From Bombus terrestris (lineage: Eukaryota > Arthropoda > Insecta > Hymenoptera > Apidae): a DNA stretch of 64,000 bases. Location of the stretch: contig NC_063285.1 of the NCBI RefSeq assembly GCF_910591885.1, forward strand, positions 3,038,001 to 3,102,000. Direction: 5' to 3'. Positions 1-10,926 of this stretch are shown here, piece after piece; within the stretch, counting starts at the first letter, position 1; the number at the start of each line of letters is the position of its first letter. The position numbers and the translations under genes were made by a program. Under the pieces are notes generated by a model that had not been told where the DNA came from, made no database searches, and was given only the letters and a program-made list of their open reading frames with translations.

Positions 1-383
1 ATAATGTTATATGTATTCAATATTGGGAATTGGAGAATGTGCAAGTATTATACATACGTACGTCGTTTGAGAGAATGCAAAAATACATGTGCCAAAAATT
101 GTGACACAAACCGAAGGGCAATGATTCCCTGCGCGTGGCGAAAATGAAGTCGAAAATGTAAAATGACATTTTTCGCTTTGTTTTCGCGAAAATCAATTAT
201 GAAGTTGCCCCTACTTAACTTCACAGTCCATTTTCTTGAAAACGAAGCCGGGCAAGATTTTACATATCTCTTTTATCCTCTTACATAATTGTACGTCGTA
301 AAAGCTTTTTATTCAATAATATTAAATACCGAAATTGATTACTTCAACTAACGCTCATACCGAGCTGAATGCATTCTTTCTCG
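1..383. other. Unassigned 5' flank
   Basis: No coding region, RNA or repeat family recognised. The segment is AT-rich with a small imperfect inverted repeat near 148-172 (AAAATGT and ACATTTT arms). It may be unique genomic sequence or very old repeat. Confidence 0.4.
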
Positions 384-2745
384 TCGGAGTGCTGGGAACC
401 CCCCAAGCAGGTCGGTCCTCCCTGGCAAAAAATACCAGGCGTAAGGCCTGTTAGTGAGTTTGCCAATTTATACAGTAAAACTCAATAACGAAAAGTGATA
501 AATAATGCTCACTATAAAAACAATCAAGAAAATAAGAGAAGGAAAGAAGGTAGAGAGAATGAAAGAAACAACCAAAAGAAAAATATAGCAAAAGTGAATC
601 AAGAACTTTCTTGGCAATACAAGCTTTGGCACCCAAAGGACGCGGAAACTCAACCGTCCGCCAAACCTGGTGAACAGGAATAACAGGGCACAAAGTAGCC
701 AGGAAAGTGTAAACAAAAAGGAAAGCGCAACAGGAGACGCGGACCGCGAAGGAAACGAAACCATAAATTCAGCAGATAGCTCCCCATTATCGGCAATACG
801 AACGAAAAATAGGTTCAGCGTATTGCATTCGCAAGAGTCCTGCCTATCTCGGATACAGCAACACCCTCAAATAGGAACAATAAAAGAAACCATCATAATA
901 AGGAAAAAGAACGAAAACCTACGGAAGAAAGCAAGTAGTCATACGGCCTCTCAGGAAATCACAGGGAAATCACATGTGCGAAAGAGAATAAAGGATGGAT
1001 CGAGAGAGAGATATACTATCATCAACGAAAACCTCAACGTCCCAGGCGTAGCCCAGCGAAATGGACAATGCATTTCCAGCGGCAACGCTACCGAGAAGCC
1101 AGAGAACGCTGATGAACAAAGAACGCTGACACCACAGCCCCCCACAAATAGAGACAAATCGCCTCCAATATACATTATCAACCAAGACCAGAAGGAGACA
1201 GTAAAACTCTTTGAAGAGACTCTAAACATAAATTCATTCCATATTAAACGAATACACGCAGATAAACATGTGCTATTCCTACGAAGTATACCAGTCTTTA
1301 ACAAAGCGAAAGAAATCGTAATTGCAACTAAGACAGGGTTTACGCATATACATCCAAATCAAAGAAGTACCACACGGTCTTACTAAAGGGTCTAAACAAT
1401 AGTTTCTTCGAGACAAAGATACTCGCAGAGTTACAAGCACTACGGATGTCCGACGTACAATTGACAAAATATTGGTACTTCTCAATAAAAAGATCAATAG
1501 AAAACAATGAATTGCTTCCAATTTACAAAATCCAAGTATGCCCACAAAGCAATATTAGTTACTTACTAAAATTGAACCGTCTAATTTACTTTAGGGTAAA
1601 TTGGATAAAGTCAGAAAAAATGACATAACGCAATGTCACCAATGCAAACTGCACGGAGCCGCACGGTCCAAGCGAGTGCAGAATCAGAAAGGAAGACACG
1701 GTAAACAAAGGCAAAGTGTACTGCGTGAACCATAAAAACTGCGGATACATCCTTTGTATGAAGGATGCCCAAAATTCTTTGCAAACCTTTCAAAAAACTT
1801 TGCGAAAATATCATCAAATGCAAAGAATCAAAAACAAACGCGTTGTTCAAATAAGCCGCAAATTCATCCCGTAGCCAAAGTTCTCAGCCATCCTAAGACA
1901 AGGAATAAGCCGAAACCAAGTCTCTGAAAAACCAATCACATCGAACAAATTTATTACCACGCGTAATGCAAAATCCAAATCCAATTAAAACCATATCCGT
2001 AACAAACCATACCGTAATAAACTTATCGAAGACTTCAAAAAAAGCATATTCAAAGCCCTAAATGAACAACAAACACAATTGAACTAAAACAATCATTAAA
2101 AACGCACGAAGAATGGATTGACTCTTGCCCAAAAGAAGGCTCATACCTAAACATATGCCTTGGAGACACACAATTACAATTCCCTAATTTACGGGCAAAT
2201 AACAGGCTCATAACTATAGACTACGAATGCGACCATAACGCTCCCGTATTACAGATAAATAAAAATACATCTGACTTCCTAACCCTAGAAACACAGAGTG
2301 TTTCTGTGTGTAACCAAGAGGCAAATCGTCTCATTTATAGACAAAATAGGAAAACTTATACAAACCGCTCTTCAAGAATCCGTACTAAAAATAAAGTAAG
2401 AAAGTCGGCTTTCGAGCCCTATACCTATAATAAAAAAAAAAAAAAATTACGAGACAAAAGCTTAATACCATCCAATATTAACAATCTAAAATAAAACTAT
2501 TCCTACGATCAAAAAGAAGATTTAGAATAATTAAAGTACCTTTGGCACAAAATAAATTTGAGTCAAAACAAGAATTCACATACTTTATAAATCGACAGTG
2601 GGCAAACAAAATAAAAAATATCTCTAAAAGGGACTCTGCTAGCATGCCCCACATAGGAATCAAATTTTTACATCAAAAGAATCAAACTCTACCACATCTC
2701 TCAAATTGCCTTCAGACGAAAATGATTCCATTATGAGCGGTATGA
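384..2745 (+). mobile_element. Jockey-clade LINE (family J), decayed and internally deleted
   Basis: The order matches the longer J copy at 23590-29459: a leader with the shared block AATACCAGGCGTAAGGCC near 430, the ORF1 N-terminal region, remnants of ORF1 zinc knuckles near 1625-1850, then a jump to the end of the ORF2 endonuclease near 2130-2300 and the linker before the reverse transcriptase near 2480-2740. The middle of ORF2 and all of the RT are gone. Many stops and frameshifts, plus an A-run near 2431, show it is an old inactive copy. There is no 3' tail at 2745, so the 3' half is missing. Confidence 0.75.
670..1386 (+). pseudogene. LINE J ORF1 (gag-like) N-terminal remnant
   Basis: About 238 codons stay open. 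The product is lysine/asparagine-rich and includes the family block FHIKRIHAxKHVL(F/Y)L, also present in the J copies at 22291-22950 and 24900-25080. In Jockey-clade elements ORF1 encodes an RNA-binding protein that packages the transcript. The zinc-knuckle half lies further down in other frames (about 1446-1850) and is broken. The first methionine is not certain, because the frame is open slightly upstream of any ATG with family support. Confidence 0.65.
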
Positions 2746-2953
2746 ACGTTAGCTGTAATAAGTGATTTATTTGCTTTTAATGTACAAAAAAAGAATATTT
2801 GAAAAAATTTATGCAAGAATGAGTGTTATATATGGTATTAGTCATGTAAAACTAAAGCATTTCTATTTCCTCATGTTTAGATTATAGATTATTGAAAATA
2901 GATTATTAAGGGAAGTAAAAAGGATTGGAAAAACAAAAAGGTGTTTTGTTTTT
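2746..2953. other. Unassigned AT-rich spacer
   Basis: Short AT-rich stretch between the decayed LINE and the 5S fragment; nothing recognised. Confidence 0.4.
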
Positions 2954-3042
2954 CACCACGCGGAGTTACCAAGCGGTCACCTATTTAAGTACTATCCGTG
3001 CCTGGCGCTGCTTAACTTTCGTGATCGGATGAGAACGAGTGC
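2954..3042 (-). pseudogene. 5S rRNA gene fragment
   Basis: Read on the minus strand this matches the 3' three quarters of animal 5S rRNA: GTTCTC.TCCGATCAC, then AA(G)TTAAGCAGCG, then TAGTACTTA, then GTGACCGCTTGG and CCGCG at the end. The first ~30 nucleotides of 5S are absent. Several positions differ from the usual metazoan sequence, so it is a dead fragment rather than a working gene. It could be a dispersed 5S pseudogene or the head of a 5S-derived SINE; no LINE-like tail is obvious. Confidence 0.8.
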
Positions 3043-3202
3043 TTTTTTTCTATATAACATTTATTGACCAGTAGATGCGTATTACATTTGTATGTTGTTC
3101 ACAATAAACAATGGACTTCGAGTGCGGGCTGGCTTAGGCAAAAGTACCGATACGTGACGATACGACATAACCATACAATGTTTTGTGTCGGAATTACAGT
3201 TT

Positions 3203-3727
3203 TTACCGGTTGCAGTTTACCAGTTTGAACCGGCGTCCTTGATCGATAGTTATTTTCGAAGGTACGCCGAAACGAGCTATTCGTGTAGAGAGGAGAACCG
3301 AGGCAACGGTTGTCGCTTCCATATCAACGATGGGAATGGCTTCGGGCCAACGCGAAAAACGGTCGATACACGTTAGACAATATCGGTATCCTTGTGAATA
3401 TTGCATCGCGATAATGTATGTGTGTATGTGCTCGAACCGGCCTGCTGAAGTTTCGAACGTTCTGACAGGTGAGAATAAGTGCCTGGTGACATTGCATCGT
3501 TGACACGGGATACATTGTCGTGCCCAAGTCCGGTAATCTTTATTTACGGACGGCCAAATGAAACGTGACGTCACCAATTTTTGCGTGGCACGTATCCCTG
3601 GATGGGAAAGTCCGTGGAGCGAATTAAATGCGTCGCGCTTCAAGGATTTCGGTACGTACGGTCTTACAATGTCGTTTGATATGTGGCAGGATATTTCTGC
3701 GTCGTGATCAGGAAAGCGTATCTTCAT
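3203..3727 (-). pseudogene. Gypsy A integrase fragment
   Basis: The translated sequence carries the zinc-binding half of a Ty3/Gypsy integrase (H near LHGLSHPGIRATQKL, then CIPCQRC) and the start of the catalytic core. It is a diverged copy of the same region of the Gypsy A element at 58778-59200. Integrase inserts the element cDNA into the genome. It breaks off near the second catalytic aspartate (TIDQGRRF), where homology to A ends at about 3224. Non-functional remnant. Confidence 0.8.
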
Positions 3728-3802
3728 TAACCGTAACGCGGTTGTACCGGAGTTGACGATGTCGCTTAGTTCGTTGTCGTTTTCTTACGCGGCGGCGAGA
3801 GT

Positions 3803-4129
3803 TTAATGATTCACTGACTTTCCTATCGCTTCGATGCGGAACAGAGCGTCGGCTACGTTGTTATCTAGACCCTTTATGTAACGTATGTCGGTGGTGAATT
3901 GACCGATGTAGTCTAGATATCGAAATTGTCGGGGCGAACATTTTTCTAGTTTTTGTCTGAACGCGTAGGTAAGAGGTTTGTGGTCGGTATATACTACGAA
4001 GTTTCTGCCCTCTAAAGTGTGTCGAAAGTGTTTGATTGCGCTGTATATTGCGAGTAGTTCGCGATCGTACGCGCTATATTTTTGCCGAGCGGGGGTCAAA
4101 AATATCGTTGCGAACCTTAGCGGATGCAA
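3803..4129 (-). pseudogene. Gypsy A RNase H fragment
   Basis: Contains the RNase H signature YSAYDRELLAIYSAIKHFRH followed by YTDHKPLTY and the connection to integrase (FTTDIRYIKG.DNNVADAL). It aligns with 59240-59530. Directly beyond its start the homology jumps to A sequence equivalent to 59757-59815, so about 230 bp encoding the RNase H start has been deleted. It lies upstream of the integrase piece on the same strand, as in the intact element order. Confidence 0.8.
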
Positions 4130-4204
4130 TTTACAGGTTTGCAGTTAACAGATCATTGAGCGGTTTAAGTGTTTTTGTGGCCTCCGGTATGAAACGTCGG
4201 TAGA

Positions 4205-4372
4205 ACGTTCCGTGTTCCGCAGACACCCGTGGCCAGGATCACGTGAGCCTTTTCTACGAAACTATTCACTTGAAAGGACCTACGACACATTGATGGACCC
4301 GACGACGCCTCGGCTCTCGCGACATTGTTTATGTTTCGACCGATATCTTAGGCCTTTTTCTCCACGATACTA
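4205..4372 (-). mobile_element. Fragment of LTR family E
   Basis: On the minus strand this begins with the same terminus TGTAGTATCG as the solo LTR at 23756-24249 and follows it for about 165 bp. The LTR end sits exactly against Gypsy B sequence at 4373, so E inserted into the B copy. The other side is cut and joined to Gypsy A sequence. Confidence 0.75.
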
Positions 4373-4433
4373 CATACATATCCCAAATAGAGTATCGACG
4401 TCTTTAAAAAAGAGCATTTAGCGAAGTTAAAAG

Positions 4434-4726
4434 TGTTGAGGTTATTCGGTATATAAAGAGAGAAAAACGCGTGGATAAAGTGTAAGATACAAAGTATATA
4501 TTTGACTTAATAATGAAATACAGGAATACAATTTGAGCTGGTCCAGATCCGCATGCTAGCAGTGTTACTTTATGACTGAAAACCCCGAAGCCAACGTCGC
4601 CTGTCTACTGTTTATGGTCTGCCTCCCTGCTATTCTTTTGTCTATGTGCTGTCGATGGCTTCAGCGCTTGAGAAAGCTAAAAAGACCAGATGTGGAGTTT
4701 TCCTAGAAGTGGTGACCACTTCAACA
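4434..4726. mobile_element. Solo LTR of Copia type inside Gypsy B pol
   Basis: A 293-bp segment starts TGTTGAGG and ends CTTCAACA, the inverted termini typical of Ty1/Copia LTRs. It is flanked by a perfect 5-bp duplication AAAAG (4429-4433 and 4727-4731). Paralogous B sequence near 36595-36615 reads straight through this site. The absence of internal Copia sequence indicates LTR-LTR recombination. A TATATAAA box lies near 4450. It is not the same LTR as the Copia element at 44508, beyond the shared termini. Confidence 0.85.
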
Positions 4727-4731
4727 AAAAG

Positions 4732-5926
4732 AAAATCCGGCGTTTACGAGGGCATTTAATACGATGTCCAATCTTTCTAAAACTTGATCTATCGAGCCGG
4801 CAATAGTTAGGTCGTCATCCATATAAACAACAACATATGAATAAGCGATGTCGCCTAAGGCATTGAGAATGGCCCTCTGAAAAACGGACGATGCATTTTT
4901 TTCAGTCCAAACGGCATCGTTATGTATCCATATTGTCCGTCGGGGGTAACGAACGCTGTGTACTCCGTCGAATTAGAATGAATGGGGATTTGGTGAAACC
5001 CGGTGGTCATGTCTAGGCTAATAAGGTATCTCGCCTGTTGCAGTCTTGCGATTTGATCCGGAGTAAGAGGCAGGGGATACCGATCCGCGACCGTATTTTT
5101 ATTTAACTCTCGAAAGTCTACACACAATCTATCTGAGCCGTCCTTCTTCTTCACGAGTAACATAGGGCTCGCGTACGATGAATTGCTAGGCCTTACAATG
5201 TTGGCTTTAATTAGTTCGCCTATAATCTCACGTACTATTCTTCACTCTTCTTCACTAAGTCTGTAAGGGCTTCTCTGTACGGTGACGTTAGGATCAATTA
5301 ACCGTATTTCCAACTTGCCCGTACTTACGCGAGTGCGTGGAAAACCCGTAATGAAAGAATCTTTGAATTTTTCGAAAACGGATATTAATCGACTTTTATC
5401 GTTACTAATTACATCAGTGTCGATCATGTTAATATCGATCTCATCTTCCGTAGTTTTACTACAGGCATTAATTATCTTTGGTTTACTGATAACGAGGCTA
5501 TTTTGCGTAATATGTACGTCAAAACCTTGGCTTAAAATCTCGCGACCAATCATGATATCATGTTTTAAATAGCTTATCGGTCAGGACGTGAAAAGTTATC
5601 TCCAATGCAAAACCGTTAATACATATAGTGGACAAAATCTGAGATGTACTCTTAACACATGTATTCCCTATTCTTCGCATTACTATTATATCGGTCGTTC
5701 TTTTGCCGGAAAATTTCGAGGCTGCGGATTCCTTAATCAATGAACATTCGGCTCCAGAATCGAAGCAAAATGGGAACGACTCACCCAGATGACTTAATCT
5801 ATCAGTTGGGGCCTCCACCACACAGGAGTCAACCCGGCGCTCATCCTTGGAAGTACGGTTTCCTTTCCGCAACACTGGGCAATTAGGCGTGATATGCTCC
5901 TCCTCGTTACACTTGTAGCAGGACAC
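4732..5926 (-). pseudogene. Gypsy B protease and reverse transcriptase remnant
   Basis: On the minus strand the aspartic protease active site reads CFDSGAECSLI (5558-5926). It is followed by the linker with FITGFPRTRV and RSPYRLSEEE (5242-5553), then reverse transcriptase with LLVKKKDGS.RLCVDFRELNKNT and DMTTGFHQIPI and MPFGLK (4855-5163). The catalytic YLDD region survives only in broken frames around 4790-4860. The RT would copy element RNA into DNA. At least three frame changes and a solo LTR insertion inactivate it. Confidence 0.85.
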
Positions 5927-6754
5927 CTTCGACGATGTGGCCGATCGGTTTTTCTCTGTACTTCTCCGCCTCCGATTTTATCCTCTTTCGGCACTCGGGT
6001 GCTTTATGTCCATAGTTACGACAGTGGTAGCACCTATTCCGGGACTCAAAAGGCTTATGTCGTTTAGCTTCAGGACCCGCTGAGGAGTTGTCTGACGAAG
6101 ACGCCGGCCTCTTCTTCGCGTAGTAGAAAGCTCCCATTTCATTCAGGAATTGATCTTCAGTCTTGATATCGCTTGAAGTGCTATCCGTTCAATACGCTGG
6201 TCTAGTGAAGCCAATTGAAAAACGACGGAGGCGTTGATTACCTCAACCAAAGTTAAATTTTCCCACTTCGCCTTCAGGAAGGAACGGATACGAATGCCGA
6301 AAGCTCCCGTGGTTTCGTCCTTCAGTGGTTTTTCATTGGACATCTTCATTAGTACTGAGGTAGCTGTTTCTTTGCCACCAAAACGTGCAATAAAAATGAC
6401 CTTAAACTTTGACCAGGTAACATCTTGAGCAACAGGTACTTGCGAAAGCCATTGTGTTGCAGAACCTTCTAGAGCAAAAAATAACGCACTGCCCCGTAAA
6501 GGATTTTCTTCCAAGATCAGATTAACAACCGCGCAACATGCAGCTGGGTCGGAACCCGCGATACCAGGATTAAAGCGCGGAAGCGATAAATTTTTAGTTT
6601 CCTCACTCGATTTTTGCACTAGCGTCTGAACTAACTCACGCAAGATGGCTATATGCTGTTGCATAGTTAACTGCCCTGATCCCACTTCTGATGTCGGGTT
6701 GCAGTTAGGATTAGGGTTAGGGGTGTTCAATGAACCTTCACTGGAATTAGCCAT
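5907..6754 (-). pseudogene. Gypsy B gag
   Basis: Gag starts at the ATG at 6754 (MANSSEGSL), a start that lies inside the LTR, and the next codons run through the primer site as TSEVGSG. The capsid region includes SLPRFNPG.AGSDPAA and QWLSQVPV. The C-terminal part (5907-6137) carries a zinc knuckle CYHCRNYGHKAPEC, and the following knuckle CYKCNEEEHITPNC has Glu in place of Gly. A frame change separates capsid and knuckles near 6140. Gag forms the particle and binds element RNA. Confidence 0.8.
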
Positions 6755-7250
6755 CGATGCGTTAGAACAAAGGTACAATTTATTAACACAAGTAGAGATA
6801 TTACAGCGTTGGTAGTTAACCACAACGTCTAGGTACTCGCGACACTAATGACAATGGCCTCAGGTTCGATAACGAATCCGCGGTCAACGGGATGACGAAC
6901 TTTACTCTTCGTTAGCGTCTAAGTTGTACTCGAGGTTAATGCATGGAGCAATCAGTACGTATAAGACGTACTGACGATACTGTATCCGAGGAAAGTAGGT
7001 GTGGGCGTGTCTGAGGACACGGATCTATCGGATTTGTTGATGTTAATTTTGGTTAAGGAAGTGAGGGCAGTAGACACCGTCTCCGATTGGATAATAAGAC
7101 GGTTGGTGGACCAGGAAGGGTCTCAACCGCCCTCGTGAGAAAGTTGCCAACGGAATATACCAGAAGTGAGGAAAACCGACTTTCCGTAGTAAACAATAAA
7201 CGTAAAAGGAAATGTAAGACAAGAGATACTCGCTTGGTCTGAGGGACCTT
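6692..7250 (-). repeat. Gypsy B LTR, truncated
   Basis: The LTR end adjoining the internal region reads CCGACA on the minus strand, followed directly by the primer site. Upstream it shares blocks with the other B LTRs (for example GAATCCGCGGTCAACGGGATG near 6877-6897). The outer part is missing; the LTR stops near 7250 at the R1-clade fragment. Confidence 0.7.
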
Positions 7251-7252
7251 AA

Positions 7253-8486
7253 CTATGAAAATTGCAAGACCCCTGGTGAGTACTTAAGACTATTGAGGGT
7301 ACGCGTCAAGGATGTGCAGACATCTGGGTGCCATCCTGCCCGCGGTGTGTGGCCTGGTCTCTGATGTGAATTGATGTGAATTGACGGTGTCGTCGGCGTA
7401 GCACGCCAATGCCGAGTCCGGGGGAAGCACCGCGTCGTACGCGATGTTCCACAGCAACGGACCCAACACAGAATCCTGCAGGACCCCGCGCAGTACACCG
7501 CCCTATCTGCCATCCCCCCGCCGCGAACGGTGTAGACGATACTCCGGTCCCGGTGGAACGCCCGGACCACACGCCGCAGGTACGCGGGTACCCAATGAAA
7601 CTCGAGGGCCCGGCATATCTTGTTCCAGGGGATACTGTTGAAAGCGTTGACCACGTTCAGCGACACGGCCAATGCCACGCAACCACGCTGCTCGACCCCC
7701 TTGGCCAAGGAACGGACACGGGCGACAGCGTCGGCCGTAGACCGCCCCCTCCGAAAGCCAAACTAGCTGTCGTGCAGTCCGAGAACACTTCCAGACAAAT
7801 GCGACTCGAGGCGGGCAGCTACCACTCTCTCCAGTAGCTTGCCAGCCTCGTCCAAAAGGCATACCGGCCGAAAGACGGAAGGCGAGTACGAAGACCATCC
7901 CGGCTTCGGCAGCAGGACCATCCGTCCCTCCTTCCACAAGACGGGGAATTCGCCCCGAGACAGGCATCTGTCGAACAGACGTATTAATCTCAGGGCAAGA
8001 CCCCGGCGACGTCCTTCCACAGGCGGGCTGGGACTCCGTCGGGACCCGGAGCTTTCCGCGCTCCGAGCCTCCCTACAGCCTAGGTCAATTCTTCCTCGGT
8101 GACCCTCGATTCCGGGCTCCAACTTCCGGCGGTTGACGCTCCTGCTCTTCCTCATCGGTGAACCTGCCCTCTTCCTCGTTCGCCGCTCCCGGGAACAGAG
8201 TGCCGACAACCTCCTCCATGAACCGAAGGTCCATGCTCTCCGTTGCGGAAGGCGCCCATGGACGGAATTTGTTCAATACCATCTTGTAAGGGTGCCCCCA
8301 GGGAATCGGAGTCGAGGCTGGTCAGAAGCTCGTCCCAAGCCCGTCTCTTCACCTCGTACAGACGAGCCACCGTGGCTTCGTCCAGCCGCCGTTTACGGTG
8401 GGATCTGGTGAACCGGCGCCGAGCACGGATTCACGCCTCGCGGAGACGAGCGATCTCCTCGGGTCAACAGTACACCAGGAGTTAAG
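7253..8486 (-). mobile_element. R1-clade LINE fragment (reverse transcriptase)
   Basis: GC-rich minus-strand coding remnant. Recognisable RT pieces in order are LWKEGRMVLLPKPG, RPVCLLDEAGKLLERVVAARLE, VALAVSLNVVNAFNSIPW and YLRRVVRAFHRDRSIVY, a pattern typical of R1-clade non-LTR elements. The pieces fall in several frames (7503-7967, 7763-8209, 8152-8370), so it is a pseudogene. The GC content is clearly higher than its neighbours. The 5' end abuts a Gypsy D fragment at ~8487 and the RT palm beyond FxDD is absent. Confidence 0.85.
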
Positions 8487-8756
8487 TGTATTGGTTTCTG
8501 AAACAAAATGGTTTTGTCGTTTAGTCAGATTTTGTCATTGGATATTGAATAGTTATACTTCCCTAAACATGGTAGCCCAATGATTCCGTCTTCGATAATA
8601 GGGAAGTTGTCCGATACTATGTGAAAGGTGTGATCCTGTCCAAAAATTCGTTTCGTTACGTATTCGTTCGTTTCGTATTTGTCTCGTCCCATAGAAAATT
8701 TTTGTTTAGGTCCTGGATACTGGCGTGTTAGGCTATCTAGATATGCCTTATCAATA
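8487..8756 (-). mobile_element. Gypsy D fragment (protease-RT linker)
   Basis: On the minus strand one frame reads ...FHIVSDNFPIIEDGIIGLP followed by NYSI, matching FHVVPDDFPLIEDGIIGLS in the D element at 62714-63390 and the equivalent in Gypsy C. This segment connects protease and RT in these Gypsy elements. Too short to carry catalytic motifs. Confidence 0.7.
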
Positions 8757-8767
8757 GGGGATCGTAT

Positions 8768-8787
8768 GCCGGGCCACGTGGCCCGGC
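8768..8787. repeat. Perfect 20-bp palindrome centred on CACGTG
   Basis: GCCGGGCCAC followed by its exact reverse complement, in otherwise AT-rich DNA. The centre is an E-box-type hexamer. It could form a cruciform or bind a bHLH dimer, but no gene is nearby; function unknown. Confidence 0.8.
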
Positions 8788-10489
8788 CATGCCGATGTTA
8801 TATCGACTTCGTAGAATATGCTTGAAAACTTACGAATTAATAAATTTCTCAACTACGATGTGTGCAATCAAAAGTGCAAGGTGTAACGATTATGCTAACA
8901 TTAGCTTTGGCATATATTCAGTCAAAACAAAGGCTAGGCGAGCTGTGAAAAGTCGAGGTTAGGTTTCTGAAAAAGTCTATAGAGTTCTTGATACAATGTG
9001 GTTATAATTTTGACCAGCAATAGTGGCGACGGTCCTTCAGAGCTAAGAAGGAGTGGGAAAGGGTTAATACCAACGTAGAAAGATATTGTGATAGCATACT
9101 TTGCTATGTCCGGTGTTCATAACTCTCTATAGGGACAAATAGGTTTAAAACAAAATTATAAATCAAAGGTGGATGTTATAGATTCTTTATTAAATATGAG
9201 ATGGTAATCCATGCAATGAGTTTAACTTGTGTCGCATTTAAGAAAGTGATTATGCGAAAAGCAGGGTAGACGCAGGGTATGGCCATTACCGTCACAGAAG
9301 GTAGAGTGGTATTAAGTTAAATTAAGTTAGGTAAATATTATGTGTGAGAGCAGAGTGGTTGATTGTTGTGTTAAATCCTCCACCTGGAAGAAAAAGTATT
9401 AGTGATAGTTGTATGTATGTGATTCGTGTATGTGATAAGCCCGAAGCAACAAGTTATTAGTGTAATACTTATCTTGTATACTAGCTGTCGGAGCAAGATA
9501 CGTGCTCTTCATTATAAGTAAAAGCAACTAGTGTCTGAATGTGTTCACGAGCCCTTTGGGTGTAATACAATCAAATGAGGAGACTCTCCATGGGAAAGGG
9601 AAAAGTCTGGGATACATAGAAGCGTGTGGTCATATGACGCAACTCAAGGGGAGGAAACATCTGTAGAACTGATCTTGGATAGAACGCCAGATTAATTATA
9701 GCACTATAATTATAGTCAATAAACTAAATTCTAGTGCCTTTCTCCTGGCACAAGCGCTCTTGATTGTGTCGTAGCAGGATAGCTTATAAAAATTGCTCGT
9801 CGCAAACCTAAAACGAGGAAAAGTTCATAATTGATATATGACAATCTGGATATCTAACATCTGAATTCGATGCCACTTTTGGACATAATTGTTCTTATGA
9901 TGAGAAGGCAATAGTCCATAATAAGCAAATATTACTTACTAAGGTTTTGTGCCTATAAGGCAAGCTGTCACACGGTTGAGGTTATGCAGTAACCAGGGGC
10001 ATCGTGCTCATTTTTTCAAATCAATAAAGGCCGATGAACAAACTTATCAACTAGCTGTAGTGCAAGTTAAGACTCTCCTCGACGAATAGTGAAAGTGACT
10101 TTGCGAGGTAAATATTTACCCTTCGCGGACAGCGCATCGTCAGCGGGCATGAATCGGTGGGTTTTTCTAACCGAGGAGAAGAAGGAGAGCACAGGTCACG
10201 GTGAATTTTTACAAATATTCGGATATTACTGTGAATATTTTATTATTTTTTAAAAAACTCGTAAACCGTAACTGCGATGTGAAACGTGCGGTGATCACCG
10301 GGCGCCGCCATTACGCTAGTGACGCGCCGCCATTACACTGGTGGCACGTGGCGGGCCGACCGAAGCATAGAGCACACGGTCTCAAGATCGACGACTCGTA
10401 TCGATGCGGATATCAATGAGTCACGGAGTGCACGATGCATAGAGTCGAACTCGATGGCAAAACCGATTCAATAACGGAGAATATAAACG
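8788..10489. other. Unassigned stretch without genes
   Basis: No credible coding region, RNA gene or known element seen over 1.7 kb. A purine tract CTCAAGGGGAGGAAAC near 9647 resembles an LTR-element polypurine tract, but no LTR pair was found. A short direct repeat GCCGCCATTAC occurs twice near 10312-10340. The last few hundred bases may be the leader of the R1-clade copy downstream. Confidence 0.4.
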
Positions 10490-10926
10490 CTTAATTTAAA
10501 TGTAAATTCTGTAGCTAATATCGAACGTAGATGAAAGAAAATAGATCTGCACACACATAATTGATACGCGCACGGATTAAAAAAAAATAAATTAAGGTTA
10601 TAAAGTTAGGACTTGATTCGTAAAAGGATAATTACGAATAAAAGTTAGATTTAATTATACCAACAAATTGTTAATAACAATTAGTAAGATTGATCGTAAG
10701 GTAATAATTACGAGTTAAAGTTAGAATAATTATAACTAAACAATTACTAAGACCAAAGTTAGATTTAAACCAATAAGTAATTGTTAGTAGTACTACGAGT
10801 AAAGTTAGAACTGATAATAACCATCTAATTAGTAAAACTGAAAGTGAGAATGATAAAAATAAAATTAAGGTTATAAAGTTAGATTCGTTAAAATAAATTA
10901 CGAATTGCTAGTATTATAGTTAGTAC
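10490..10926. repeat. AT-rich degenerate repeat tract
   Basis: Recurring words AAAGTTAGA, TTATAAAGTTAG and AATTACGA(A/G)T at irregular 30-60 bp spacing, suggesting a decayed tandem array. It lies just upstream of the H inverted pair and might belong to its 5' leader. Confidence 0.5.

Larger units (their letters stand above)
4373..7250 (-). mobile_element. Gypsy B element, 5' half (LTR-gag-protease-partial RT)
   Basis: On the minus strand: partial 5' LTR (about 7250 to 6692), leucine-tRNA-like primer site (6692-6679), gag, protease and the first part of reverse transcriptase, ending near 4373 where LTR E interrupts it. The family is the same as at 31742-36430 and 36430-39532. The LTR is cut at about 7250 by an R1-clade LINE fragment. 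Multiple frameshifts make it inactive. Confidence 0.85.

Noticed and set aside
371..402. Second 5S rRNA-like stretch (GCTGAATGCATTCTTTCTCGTC)
   Set aside because: About two thirds of ~30 bases match 5S, with no downstream continuation; it adjoins the LINE J leader and could be chance.
6700..6725. Telomere-like TTAGG/TTAGGG repeat
   Set aside because: Only three imperfect units, and they encode the Asn-Pro repeats of Gypsy B gag on the minus strand.
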